DNA from: Vibrio ponticus
GTDB lineage: Bacteria; Pseudomonadota; Gammaproteobacteria; Enterobacterales; Vibrionaceae
Direction: 5' to 3'
Length of the DNA: 64,000 nucleotides
NCBI RefSeq assembly: GCF_009938225.1
Contig: NZ_AP019658.1
Span: 1,116,001-1,180,000, forward strand
Shown: positions 8,878 through 17,413 of the stretch, piece by piece
Position numbering within the stretch: the first letter of the stretch is position 1
Layout of the letters: the number at the start of each line of letters is the position of its first letter
The notes under the pieces: model-generated
What the model was told of the DNA's origin: nothing
The model's database searches: none
The model's input: the letters and a program-made list of their open reading frames with translations, nothing else
Translations under genes and position numbers: made by a program

Positions 8878-8902
8878 CAAAGCTCCCACTCAGGGAGCTT
8901 TG
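8878..8902. terminator. Bidirectional terminator between the symporter fragment and hmp
   Basis: CAAAGCTCCC pairs with GGGAGCTTTG around ACTCA. It serves hmp on the minus strand and the fragment on the plus strand. Confidence 0.8.
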
Positions 8903-8921
8903 TTATAGCTTAAAGATTCAC

Positions 8922-10094
8922 TTATAAATACGCGTGTGGACCAAACACCTCATAGTGGATACGGTCACGAGAAACGCCCATTTGATCGAGCTGTTTTACG
9001 GCAAATTCCATAAACGCCACTGGACCACAAAGATAAAACTCACCGTCAGCTAGCGGTAATGAATCAACTTGGGTGAGATTCATCATACCATCTTGATCGC
9101 GCAGCCAAACTTGATGCGACCAACCATGTTGACCAATTAAAGCCTCTGTTTCTTGAGCAAAAGTATGCTGTGACTTGGTCTCACAAGCATAGTAGTAGCT
9201 AACGTTTTGTTTACCTTCAGCAGCTAAAGTCTGCGCCATCGCTTGAATTGGTGTCGCACCCACACCCGCAGCAATCAGTACTACTGGCTTATCGGTAACT
9301 TTATAGAAAAATTCACCCGCTGGTGGGTAAACCATTACTGAATCGCCTGCTTGTAACTCGTTATGTAGGTAATGAGAGACTAGCCCTTGGTACGAACCTT
9401 CCGCATCTTGCGTGCCTTCGCGTTTCACCGAAATGCGGTAGCTGGTGCCATTTGACGCTTGTGACAACGAATATTGACGGATCTCAACATGCTCACGGTG
9501 AGTCGGTTTAACTTCAATACCCAAATATTGACCCGGTTCGAACTCAGCAATTGGCTCGCCATCGACAGGGCGCAGTTCAAAACTGGTGACCAAATCCGAC
9601 TCAGGTGTTTTTTTGTAGATGACAAACTCACGAGCACCACGCCAACCACCATTGGTATTCTCATTCGCCTGGTAGATCTCTTCTTCACGATTAATAAACA
9701 CTTGTGCCAAGAACAGATAAGCAGCTGTCCAAGCCTCTTCGACTTCTTGAGTAAAAGCATCTGGCGCAAGTTCGCGCAAAGTCTCAATTAAGTGATGACC
9801 CACAATTTGGTAGTGCTCAGCTTGAATATTGAAGCTGGTGTGTTTATGCGCGATACGCTCTACCGCTTGGGTTAGCGCAGAAAGGTTTTCGATATTTTTA
9901 GCGTAGGCAGCAATCGCCTCAAACAACGCTACACTTTGACGCCCGGTCTTTTGGTGCGTCATATTGAAGATGTCTTTTAGCTCTGGGTTGTGGCTAAACA
10001 TACGTTGATAAAAGTGCTGTGTCAGTGCAGGACCTGCACTTTCGAGCAATGGAATAGTGCTTTTAACAACTGCAATATGGTTTTCGTTGAGCAT
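8922..10094 (-). CDS. hmp: Flavohemoprotein, nitric oxide dioxygenase
   Basis: A 390-residue cytoplasmic enzyme that oxidises NO to nitrate using O2 and NAD(P)H. The start is ATG 10094, preceded by CAGGAGAAA; a longer in-frame start at 10136 lacks support. The globin domain covers about residues 1-140, with the distal Tyr in LTQHFYQRMF and the proximal His region in ERIAHKHTSF. The FAD-binding domain follows (RQYSLS), then the NAD domain (AAGVGATPIQAM) and the C-terminal FGPH. It is divergent from norR, with NorR boxes and a sigma-54 promoter between the genes. Length and all domains are typical. Confidence 0.97.
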   Translation of the reverse strand: MLNENHIAVVKSTIPLLESAGPALTQHFYQRMFSHNPELKDIFNMTHQKTGRQSVALFEAIAAYAKNIENLSALTQAVERIAHKHTSFNIQAEHYQIVGHHLIETLRELAPDAFTQEVEEAWTAAYLFLAQVFINREEEIYQANENTNGGWRGAREFVIYKKTPESDLVTSFELRPVDGEPIAEFEPGQYLGIEVKPTHREHVEIRQYSLSQASNGTSYRISVKREGTQDAEGSYQGLVSHYLHNELQAGDSVMVYPPAGEFFYKVTDKPVVLIAAGVGATPIQAMAQTLAAEGKQNVSYYYACETKSQHTFAQETEALIGQHGWSHQVWLRDQDGMMNLTQVDSLPLADGEFYLCGPVAFMEFAVKQLDQMGVSRDRIHYEVFGPHAYL

Positions 10095-10186
10095 AAGATT
10101 TTTTCTCCTGATTATTTTATCCCCAAGCAACGACATAATGCCTGAGGTATTGCTCTCTATCTTTTGTGAGAGCTTAGTCTCCTAGA

Positions 10187-10201
10187 GCAGGAATGATGCC
10201 A
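10187..10201 (-). promoter_or_regulatory. Sigma-54 promoter of hmp
   Basis: On the minus strand the sequence reads TGGCATCATTCCTGC, with GG and GC spaced as in the -24/-12 consensus TGGCAC-N5-TTGC. Transcription would start about 80 nt before the hmp ATG. The NorR boxes lie about 55-90 bp upstream, a normal enhancer distance. Confidence 0.8.
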
Positions 10202-10253
10202 AGTTCGAAAATCCCTAAATCATTAGCATTTCATCGAGTTACACCGCTTAAAA

Positions 10254-10292
10254 GAGTCAAAATGACTACTTTATTTTGAGTCAAAATGACTC
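10254..10292. promoter_or_regulatory. Two NorR binding sites
   Basis: GAGTCAAAATGACT at 10254-10267 and GAGTCAAAATGACTC at 10278-10292 each contain GT-N7-AC, the NorR core (GTCAAAATGAC), 24 bp apart. E. coli norVW has three such sites; only two are seen here. They would activate hmp and could also repress norR, whose start codon is 35 bp away. Confidence 0.85.
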
Positions 10293-10326
10293 TAAAATAA
10301 CAAATGAACTCATTTAAGGTTAGCTC

Positions 10327-11922
10327 ATGCAAGATATTTCGATTTCCACCTTGCTGGATATGGCAGCAGGATTAGCCAGTGGTCACAACGACCAAGACAG
10401 ATTCAACAAGTTACTCGATGCGATCCGCAAAGCCGTTCAATGTGACTGCGTTGCCCTACTTGGTCTACAAGGTGATACGTTAGTGCCACTTGCCATTCAA
10501 GGTGTGACACGCGATACCTTGGGTCGACGCTTTAAAGTCAGCGACCATCCCCGTTTCGAGTTGATTTGCCAAGCACAAGGAGTGGTGCGTTTTGATGCCG
10601 ACTCTAATTTACCCGACCCGTTTGATGGCTTGCTCATCGACTACGACGGTGAATTGCCAATGCACGCTTGTATGGGCTTACCGCTCATCTATGCAGAACA
10701 ACTACTTGGCGTACTCACCTTTGACAGTCTCACGCCAAACGTATTTGATGCGATTCCTGAACGTAGTTTAGATGCGCTCTCGGCAATTGTCGCCTCACAC
10801 CTTAAGGTGGCATTAACCGTTTCACAGCTTGAACAGCAAGCCAAGCAAACCCAGCAAAAGCTGGAAGAACTCAACCAAGAAGTTTGGGAGCGTGATGGGG
10901 GCGAAATCATTGGCGAGAGCACCGCGATGCAAATGCTCAAACAAGACATTTCTGTTGTCGCCCCCTCTGATTTCACCATTTTAATCCATGGCGAGACAGG
11001 CGTAGGTAAAGAGCTGGTTGCGAGAAGTCTGCACCATCAATCTTCACGTAGCCACCAGCCATTAATTTACGTTAACTGTGCTGCGATAGCCGAATCCCTA
11101 ATTGAGAGTGAATTGTTTGGTCACGTTAAAGGGGCATTTACTGGTGCTGACAAATCTCGCTTGGGTAAATTTGCCCTCGCCGATGGCGGCACACTATTTC
11201 TCGATGAAATTGGCGAGTTAAGCTTAACCGCACAAAGCAAACTACTGCGCGCACTGCAAAACAATGAAATCCAGCCAGTGGGACAAGACTCGGTTCAAAG
11301 CATTAATGTCCGTGTGCTTGCTGCAACCAACCGCGATCTAAAACATGAAGTAGAACAAGGTCGATTCCGCGCTGACCTTTATCACCGCCTCAGCGTCTAC
11401 CCACTGACTGTACCACCACTGCGAGAACGCGATGAAGATGCGATATTACTGGCGGGGTATTTCCTCGAACAGGCACGCAAAAAGCTCGGCATTGTGCAGC
11501 TTAAATTCACCCGCGAGGCACTATTACATCTTCCGCGTTATGACTGGCCGGGTAACGTGCGCGAATTGGAGCATGTGATAAACCGCGCCGCATTAAGAGC
11601 GCGTGCACAAAGTAGCAGTACCAACACGGTCTCAGTTAGTGCCATCGACCTTGCTTTAGACCTTTCACTGAATAACAGCATTCATGCCCCTTCATTAGCA
11701 ACGCAGCCAGAGAAAAGCAGCGCTATACATCAAGTAGAAATCAAAGATCTTCGTCAAGCGACTGATGAGTACCAAGCTACGTTGATCATTGCCGCACTTG
11801 AGCACGCTAAATTCAACTGGGCACAAGCGGCAAGAGAGCTTAAAGTCGATCGGGCAAACCTAGTTAGATTAGCCAAGCGCCTCGGCATACAGGTCACCAA
11901 GCAGCACAAGATCAACTACTGA
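10327..11922 (+). CDS. norR: NO-responsive sigma-54 activator NorR
   Basis: A 531-residue enhancer-binding protein. The N-terminal GAF domain (about 10-175) would sense NO through a non-heme iron. The AAA+ domain (about 190-430) has the Walker A motif GETGVGKE, the sigma-54 contact loop GAFTGA and Walker B in [11 protein letters not shown] Fis-type helix-turn-helix closes the protein ([23 protein letters not shown]). It is divergent from hmp, its evident target. No norVW genes are adjacent, so this NorR is wired to hmp, as described for Vibrio. Confidence 0.95.
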   Translation: MQDISISTLLDMAAGLASGHNDQDRFNKLLDAIRKAVQCDCVALLGLQGDTLVPLAIQGVTRDTLGRRFKVSDHPRFELICQAQGVVRFDADSNLPDPFDGLLIDYDGELPMHACMGLPLIYAEQLLGVLTFDSLTPNVFDAIPERSLDALSAIVASHLKVALTVSQLEQQAKQTQQKLEELNQEVWERDGGEIIGESTAMQMLKQDISVVAPSDFTILIHGETGVGKELVARSLHHQSSRSHQPLIYVNCAAIAESLIESELFGHVKGAFTGADKSRLGKFALADGGTLFLDEIGELSLTAQSKLLRALQNNEIQPVGQDSVQSINVRVLAATNRDLKHEVEQGRFRADLYHRLSVYPLTVPPLRERDEDAILLAGYFLEQARKKLGIVQLKFTREALLHLPRYDWPGNVRELEHVINRAALRARAQSSSTNTVSVSAIDLALDLSLNNSIHAPSLATQPEKSSAIHQVEIKDLRQATDEYQATLIIAALEHAKFNWAQAARELKVDRANLVRLAKRLGIQVTKQHKINY

Positions 11923-12001
11923 TGATAAAGATTCTTGTTTATACAATGTAGCTTACTTGTTACAATAGACGGCATAATTATATGAACTAGAAAGGAATGT
12001 T

Positions 12002-12361
12002 ATGAAAGTCATCCGCTGGATTTTAGGTCGCATTATTCTTGTATTGAACTTTGTTTTTTCACCTCGTGGTGTGAAACGTTCACCTGAAGCTCAACAGGTG
12101 GTTGATCAGAAAGCTGCTCAGCTCGCACTGTATCAATTTGAAGCCTGCCCGTTCTGTGTAAAAGTGCGCCGTGCGATGAAACGTCAGTCGGTACAGTTCG
12201 ATTTAAGAGATGCGAAGAACAACGCACAACACCGTTCAGAACTTGAAGCCGGTGGCGGTCAAGTCAAAGTACCTTGTCTACGCATTGAAACTGACGAAGG
12301 TACTAAGTGGATGTATGAATCTTCGGACATCGTCGCTTATTTAGAAAAAGAGTTTGCCTAA
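12002..12361 (+). CDS. Membrane-anchored glutaredoxin-like protein
   Basis: A 119-residue protein. An N-terminal hydrophobic segment (about residues 5-22, WILGRIILVLNFVFS) is followed by a glutaredoxin/GST-N-like thioredoxin fold with the dithiol motif CPFC and the cis-proline loop KVPCL. The C-terminal SSDIVAYLEKEF is typical of this glutaredoxin group. The probable role is glutathione-linked thiol-disulfide exchange at the membrane. AAAGGA precedes the start. It stands alone between norR and the HAD gene. Confidence 0.82.
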   Translation: MKVIRWILGRIILVLNFVFSPRGVKRSPEAQQVVDQKAAQLALYQFEACPFCVKVRRAMKRQSVQFDLRDAKNNAQHRSELEAGGGQVKVPCLRIETDEGTKWMYESSDIVAYLEKEFA

Positions 12362-12399
12362 AACCCTCGCAAGCAACTATCTTAAAATCATATAGATAT

Positions 12400-12498
12400 A
12401 TCCTTTCTACCACATAAAGTAGGAAGGATAAATCAATGACCAGCGCTTATCTCGCCTCTAAGTACAACACAGTAAATGGACACTGTGACGCGGGTTAA
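12400..12498 (+). other. Hairpin and possible 20-residue ORF
   Basis: ATCCTTTCTAC (12400-12410) pairs with GTAGGAAGGAT (12419-12429, one G-T). The 3' arm supplies AGGAAGG to an ATG at 12436 that opens a 20-codon frame, MTSAYLASKYNTVNGHCDAG, ending at 12498. The stem would hide the ribosome site. The frame may be chance; nothing in it is recognised. Confidence 0.25.
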
Positions 12499-12578
12499 GC
12501 AAGTGGAATAGCAGCCACTACTCTCAATTGAAAGCGCCTCAAATATAGAGGAGCAGATGGGATAAGGAGCGTGATTTT

Positions 12579-13211
12579 ATGGATAAATTCACCGTAGTAC
12601 CATTTGAACCACAAAACATCAAAGCGATTGTATTTGACCTGGATAACACCTTAGTTAGTTCCGATATGGACTTTTTCTGGCTACGTGATGAACTCGGTTG
12701 CCCAGCCGACCGAGACCTACTCACTTTCACCGAACAAATCACTTGCCCTGACCAACGCGCGATAGCAGAACAGCGCATTCTCGATCACGAACTGGAAGAT
12801 GCCAAAAGCTCCTACCCTATGCCCGGCTGCGTCACGATACTGCGCTATATCGAGTTTAAAGCACTGCATACCGCAATCATTACCCGTAACTGTTTTGAAG
12901 CCGCTTCGGCTAAAGTAAAACACAATAACCTCAATATCGAACGCATCATCAGTCGTGAGCATTTCGCCCCTAAACCCGCTCCTGATGCACTCAACTCTCT
13001 TGCCGATGAATGGCAACTTGCCCCTAAAGAAGTCCTGTATGTCGGTGACTACCTTTATGATTTGCAAGCCGCTCATAACGCCAATATGCCCTCCTGTCTA
13101 GTCAATCACGGTGTTGAAAAGCCTTTTGAGCACCAAGCTTCTGTTGTGGTTCCACACTTAAATGACTTAACCGTGTTGCTAAATTTAGACAATCCGAGTA
13201 ACAATAGGTAA
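12579..13211 (+). CDS. HAD-superfamily hydrolase
   Basis: A 210-residue phosphatase-like protein. HAD motif I is FDLDNTL (nucleophile Asp in residues 19-25), motif II is the Thr of AIITRN, motif III the Lys of APKPAPD, and motif IV GDYLYDLQAA. The small helical cap fits subfamily IA (phosphoglycolate phosphatase/beta-phosphoglucomutase group). The natural substrate is unknown. A good ribosome site (ATAAGGAG) precedes the ATG. It lies 30 bp upstream of the KefG-like gene, so co-transcription with the potassium-efflux pair is possible. Confidence 0.88.
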   Translation: MDKFTVVPFEPQNIKAIVFDLDNTLVSSDMDFFWLRDELGCPADRDLLTFTEQITCPDQRAIAEQRILDHELEDAKSSYPMPGCVTILRYIEFKALHTAIITRNCFEAASAKVKHNNLNIERIISREHFAPKPAPDALNSLADEWQLAPKEVLYVGDYLYDLQAAHNANMPSCLVNHGVEKPFEHQASVVVPHLNDLTVLLNLDNPSNNR

Positions 13212-13241
13212 CAATTTCAATAATATGGTAGGAAGCCAACA

Positions 13242-13859
13242 ATGCCTAAAAATAAAGTGCTGGTTTTATACGCTCATCCGTCCCAACATCGTTCGGAAGT
13301 AAACCAGCCACTCTTCGATGCTGCCAAAAATATTGAAGGTGTTACCACCGTTGATCTTTATTACGAATACCCAAGCTACAACATCAATATCGACCGCGAA
13401 CAAAAGCGCTTAGTCGATCACGATGTGATCATATTCCAATTCCCACTTTACTGGTACTCTACGCCAGCGATGCTCAAAGAGTGGCAAGACTTGGTATTGG
13501 AATATGGCTTTGCCTACGGCAGCCAAGGTACTGCGCTCAAAGGAAAACGCTTTTTATGCGCTCTATCAGCTGGCGGGCGAGCAGACGCCTATCAAACTGA
13601 AGGCTACAACCACTTCACCATTCGTGAATTGCTCTACCCAATGGAGCAAATGGCGGCGTTAACCGGGATGAAGTATATGGCGCCTCTTGCGTTGTTTGGC
13701 GCTCGTACTGCTAAGGAAGAAGGTCGCATCGCACAGCATGTCGAGCGTTGGAAAAAATTACTCAATGCACTAGTTAACGATCAGTTTGACTACAAACGTG
13801 CTTACGAAGTTGAAAAGCTCAATCCATACCTCAAGCAACTGATCTTAGGAGATAAATAA
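13242..13859 (+). CDS. kefG: NAD(P)H oxidoreductase, KefG/KefF-type ancillary protein
   Basis: A 205-residue flavodoxin-fold quinone reductase (NQO1/MdaB group) with an FMN-binding start VLVLYAHPSQHRSEVN and the conserved FQFPLYWYSTPAMLKEW. In E. coli such proteins bind the partner antiporter and are needed for full K+ efflux activity during electrophile stress. The stop codon overlaps the start of the antiporter gene (TAATG at 13857-13861), so the two are translationally coupled. The KefG name rests on this context; KefF is the alternative. Confidence 0.85.
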   Translation: MPKNKVLVLYAHPSQHRSEVNQPLFDAAKNIEGVTTVDLYYEYPSYNINIDREQKRLVDHDVIIFQFPLYWYSTPAMLKEWQDLVLEYGFAYGSQGTALKGKRFLCALSAGGRADAYQTEGYNHFTIRELLYPMEQMAALTGMKYMAPLALFGARTAKEEGRIAQHVERWKKLLNALVNDQFDYKRAYEVEKLNPYLKQLILGDK

Positions 13860-15781
13860 TGACAGGTTATTTTCTGCAAGCTTTTATCTACCTAGTGGCA
13901 GCTGTGATTGCAGTGCCAATCGCCAAACGTCTTGGTTTAGGCTCCGTGCTGGGTTACCTAATTGCAGGTGTTGTGATTGGTCCAATTATCGGTTTAGTCG
14001 GTGAAGAAACCACCACTATTCAACACTTCGCTGAATTTGGCGTGGTGATGATGCTGTTCTTGGTTGGCTTAGAGCTTGAACCTAAAATGCTGTGGAACAT
14101 GCGCAATCGCCTGTTGGGTTTAGGTGGTCTGCAAGTTGGCTTAACAGCCGCTGCCGTAATGGGTATCGCGCTGGTATTTAAACAGCCTTGGACTATCGCG
14201 CTGGCTATCGGTTTGATCTTCGCTCTATCATCAACTGCAATTGTCTTACAGACCTTTAACGAAAAGGGCTTAACCCGCACCGAAGGCGGACAAAATGCCT
14301 TCTCGGTACTGCTATTCCAAGACATTGCTGTGATCCCAATGCTGGCGTTTATTCCCCTGCTGGCACTGCCAGAATTAGTCGAGAAAGCACAAAGCGCCGC
14401 CGCAACTGCCGCAGAGCATCATGAGGAATTGAGCTTAGTTGCGGGACTGCCGGGTTGGGGCTATGCCCTGGTGATTGTTGTTTCGATTGTGGGGCTAGTC
14501 GTTGGTGGGCATTACTTAAGCCGTCCACTATTTCGCTTTGTTGCCAGCTCAGGTTTGCGTGAAATCTTTACCGCTACCGCACTAATGCTAGTTGTGGGCA
14601 TTGCTGCACTAATGAGCCTAGTGGGTCTTTCACCTGCGTTAGGCACATTCCTCGCTGGTGTCGTTTTGGCAAACAGTGAGTTCCGCCACGAACTCGAGTC
14701 CAATATCGACCCATTCAAAGGGTTATTGCTTGGCTTGTTCTTCATCACCGTCGGTGCGGGAATTAACTTCGGAATTCTATTTGATGATTTCTTCTTGATC
14801 ATCGGTTTAACGCTAGGCGTGATGTTACTTAAAGCACTGATACTTTATGTGCTCGCTTTCTGCTTTAGAATTCGCAAAAGTAACCGTTGGCTGTTTACTC
14901 TTAGCTTGGCACAAGCAGGGGAGTTCGGTTTCGTACTACTTAGCTTTACCATGCAAAACCATGTTATCCCGCTTGAAATTGCGCAAACCCTTTCCTTGGT
15001 TGTGGCGTTATCAATGTTCCTAACCCCGGGGTTATTTATCTTCTTCGATAAAGTGATCTTACCGCGTTATCAACATGCTTCTAATGAAGGTGAAGCGGAT
15101 CAAATCGATGAGAAAGGCACTGTCATCATTGCGGGTATTGGACGCTTTGGGCAAATCGTTAACCGCCTTTTAGTCGCTAATGGCATCAAAACGGTTGTAC
15201 TTGATCACCAAGCCGATCAAGTGGACATGGTGCGTCAAATCAATACTAAAGCCTATTTCGGCGATGCCACTCGTCCCGATTTACTCCATACCGCTGGTAT
15301 CGAAGAAGCCGCAATGGTGGTCGTTGCCATGGATAACCGCGACGCATCATTGGAGCTGGTTAAGTACATTAAGCATACTTATCCAAAAGTGACCATTCTT
15401 GCACGTGCGTTTGACCGTGGTGACAGTTATCTGCTTCGCCAAGCGGGCGCGGATATTATTGAGTCTGAAACCTATCACTCTGCGATTGAACTTGGCGCGC
15501 ATGCGTTGCGTGAATTGGGACAACACCCTTTCCATGTTGAGCAGCAAAAAGCGAGTTACAAACGAGTGGAAGAGAAAAAGTCAGATATGCTTTATCAAGC
15601 TTGGCTTGATGATGCTTCTGGTGAACGTTTCGACAACAATTATCGTCAACTGTTTATTCACCTTGAAGAGCAGATCAAACTGGCTCTTGCAACTGATAGA
15701 GCGGATAAACACAACAATGATGAGCGTGGTTGGACTCCGCCACCAAAAGGGTATGCAGAGGATTTTAAAGAAAATCTTTAA
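13859..15781 (+). CDS. kefB: Glutathione-gated K+/H+ antiporter, KefB/KefC family
   Basis: A 640-residue CPA2 protein. The N-terminal Na+/H+-exchanger domain (about 1-390, some 12 helices) includes GLELEPKMLWNMRNRLLG. It is followed by a cytosolic TrkA-N/RCK domain starting VIIAGIGRFGQIVNRLL (about 418), whose Rossmann fold binds nucleotide and, in Kef proteins, glutathione. The C-terminal tail is hydrophilic. It acts with the KefG-like protein encoded immediately upstream to acidify the cytoplasm during electrophile attack (family knowledge). A clear terminator follows at 15844. Confidence 0.88.
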   Translation: MTGYFLQAFIYLVAAVIAVPIAKRLGLGSVLGYLIAGVVIGPIIGLVGEETTTIQHFAEFGVVMMLFLVGLELEPKMLWNMRNRLLGLGGLQVGLTAAAVMGIALVFKQPWTIALAIGLIFALSSTAIVLQTFNEKGLTRTEGGQNAFSVLLFQDIAVIPMLAFIPLLALPELVEKAQSAAATAAEHHEELSLVAGLPGWGYALVIVVSIVGLVVGGHYLSRPLFRFVASSGLREIFTATALMLVVGIAALMSLVGLSPALGTFLAGVVLANSEFRHELESNIDPFKGLLLGLFFITVGAGINFGILFDDFFLIIGLTLGVMLLKALILYVLAFCFRIRKSNRWLFTLSLAQAGEFGFVLLSFTMQNHVIPLEIAQTLSLVVALSMFLTPGLFIFFDKVILPRYQHASNEGEADQIDEKGTVIIAGIGRFGQIVNRLLVANGIKTVVLDHQADQVDMVRQINTKAYFGDATRPDLLHTAGIEEAAMVVVAMDNRDASLELVKYIKHTYPKVTILARAFDRGDSYLLRQAGADIIESETYHSAIELGAHALRELGQHPFHVEQQKASYKRVEEKKSDMLYQAWLDDASGERFDNNYRQLFIHLEEQIKLALATDRADKHNNDERGWTPPPKGYAEDFKENL

Positions 15782-15843
15782 AGTGTTTTAACCGCTAACT
15801 ACTCGATTTATGGTGCGAATCAAGTAGACTAATACTATGTTCC

Positions 15844-15867
15844 TAAGCCGAGGTTATCCTCGGCTTA
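15844..15867 (+). terminator. Terminator of the kefG-kefB operon
   Basis: TAAGCCGAGG pairs with CCTCGGCTTA around TTAT. Only a short T-rich stretch follows (TCTAT), but stem and position fit. Confidence 0.7.
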
Positions 15868-15891
15868 TCTATAATAAGCGCACTGTTATTT

Positions 15892-17220
15892 ATGACGACT
15901 TCCCAAACAACATCACTTGCACGTCAACTATTTAATATGACGTGGCCAATGCTATTTGGCGTACTTTCTCTGATGAGCTTCCAGCTTGTTGATAGTGCGT
16001 TTATCGGTCAACTTGGTATTTTACCTTTGGCGGCTCAAGGTTTTACTTTACCGATCCAAATGATCATCATCGGCATTCAAGTCGGGCTAGGTATTGCCAC
16101 TACCGCAGTGATTGCGAAAGCGATTGGCGCAAATAAAACGCGCTATGCGCAGCAACTTGGCGGCTTGGTTATTGTCATGGGTTCCGTCGGCGTAGCGCTA
16201 TTTGGCGTGCTGATCTATCTATTGCGCGAACCATTGTTATCGTTACTCAGCGCTCCTGACACTGTGTTCCCTATCATCGACAGTTATTGGATTTACTGGC
16301 TCATTAGCTCTTGGACTGGTGCCCTACTCTACTTTTTCTACAGCGTTTGTCGAGCTAACGGTAACACCATGCTACCAGGTACGTTGATGATGGTAACCAG
16401 CCTAATCAACCTTGCGCTCGATCCGCTATTCATCTTTACCTTTGATCTTGGTATCAATGGGGCAGCCATTGCAACCATCGTCGCCTTTGGCATCGGCATT
16501 CTTGTCGTTGCGCCAAAAGTCACCCGCAAGCAATGGATCTGTTTCGACTGGCATGATCTTGATTTACCCGCCAGTCTAAAATCGATTGGTAATATCATGG
16601 GTCCGGCAATGATAAGCCAATTGTTACCGCCGCTCTCTTCAATGCTGGCAACCAAACTACTGGCTGGTTATGGCACCGCAGCTGTCGCTGCGTGGGCACT
16701 AGGCTCGCGCTACGAGTTCTTTGCCATCGTATCTGTACTCGCCCTGACTATGTCGATGCCACCGATGGTTGGGCGTCTTTTAGGTGCAAATAAAATCAAC
16801 GAAATCCGCCAACTGGTGATCATCGCGTGTAAATATGTGCTGGCATCCCAACTTGTCATCGCATTAATCACATTTTTGAGCAGTGGCTTCCTTGCCCGCT
16901 TGATGACCAGTGATATTAAAGTTGAACAAATTTTAGACTGGCACTTAATGATCGTTCCTTTCAGCTTGGGACCGCTTGGTATTTGCATGCTGATGGTTTC
17001 GATCAACAACGCGCTGGGCAAATCTTATACCGCGCTCACCATTTCGGCACTGCGCCTGTTTGCTTTCTTCCTCCCTTGCTTATGGGTGGGGTCAACCCTT
17101 GCTGGCATCGAGGGCATCTTCTGGGGAGCACTTATTGGTAATATTGCCGCTGGCACTTGCGCTTGGTTTATGTACCAAAATGCCGTCTCCCAAGTTGAGC
17201 AACGAGTTGAATTAAAATAA
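15892..17220 (+). CDS. MATE-family multidrug/toxin efflux transporter
   Basis: A 442-residue, 12-helix inner-membrane antiporter of the MATE family. The N-terminal half carries the typical LFNMTWPMLFGVLSL...DSAFIGQLG pattern, and the pseudo-repeat begins near residue 230 (IMGPAMISQLLPPLSSM). It would export cationic or organic compounds using a Na+ or H+ gradient; substrates are unknown. The ATG lies 25 bp after the kef terminator with no strong ribosome site, so its promoter must be near or within that hairpin region, or it depends on read-through. Confidence 0.9.
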   Translation: MTTSQTTSLARQLFNMTWPMLFGVLSLMSFQLVDSAFIGQLGILPLAAQGFTLPIQMIIIGIQVGLGIATTAVIAKAIGANKTRYAQQLGGLVIVMGSVGVALFGVLIYLLREPLLSLLSAPDTVFPIIDSYWIYWLISSWTGALLYFFYSVCRANGNTMLPGTLMMVTSLINLALDPLFIFTFDLGINGAAIATIVAFGIGILVVAPKVTRKQWICFDWHDLDLPASLKSIGNIMGPAMISQLLPPLSSMLATKLLAGYGTAAVAAWALGSRYEFFAIVSVLALTMSMPPMVGRLLGANKINEIRQLVIIACKYVLASQLVIALITFLSSGFLARLMTSDIKVEQILDWHLMIVPFSLGPLGICMLMVSINNALGKSYTALTISALRLFAFFLPCLWVGSTLAGIEGIFWGALIGNIAAGTCAWFMYQNAVSQVEQRVELK

Positions 17221-17277
17221 GTTGCATTATTTTTAACCAAACGTTAACCTAAATTTTCGCAAATTAGGATGTTCGCT

Positions 17278-17334
17278 ATGCAATTTTCGTTTACTTACCT
17301 TTGGCTCCTTCTCCTCAATGCCTGTAGCCGGTAG
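17278..17334 (+). CDS. Leader peptide of a putative attenuator
   Basis: An 18-codon frame, MQFSFTYLWLLLLNACSR, with AGGA eight bases before the ATG. Five leucines are encoded only by CTT and CTC, and there are two Phe, one Tyr and one Trp. The frame ends inside RNA strand 1 of the following hairpin set (GTAGCC, 17324-17329), which is the arrangement of amino-acid operon leader peptides. It is too short for routine gene calling. A plausible promoter is TTGCAT (17222) with TAACCT (17245) at 17-bp spacing. Confidence 0.6.
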   Translation: MQFSFTYLWLLLLNACSR

Positions 17335-17395
17335 GTAAACCTATGCCTGGCTACGAGTATGTAGCCAGCTTGCATTAACTCGTAGCCTCTTTTTT
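17324..17395 (+). promoter_or_regulatory. Transcription attenuator before the EamA genes
   Basis: The strand GGCTAC (17349-17354) has three alternative partners: GTAGCC at 17324-17329 inside the leader frame; GTAGCCAG at 17361-17368 (8-bp stem CTGGCTAC/GTAGCCAG, loop GAGTAT); and ACTCGTAGCC at 17378-17387 (10-bp stem with GGCTACGAGT), which is followed by TCTTTTTT and so is an intrinsic terminator. The first pairing is extended by GG/CC and TAGG/CCTA. A ribosome at the leader stop codon would mask strand 1 and free strand 2 for the terminator. This is classical attenuation logic, inferred from pairing alone. Confidence 0.65.
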
Positions 17396-17413
17396 ACAAC
17401 AAGGAACGAGTTA

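Noticed and set aside
10201..10330. Third NorR site
   Set aside because: Only two GT-N7-AC boxes with the extended GAGTCAAAATGACT context were found; other GT/AC pairs lack it.
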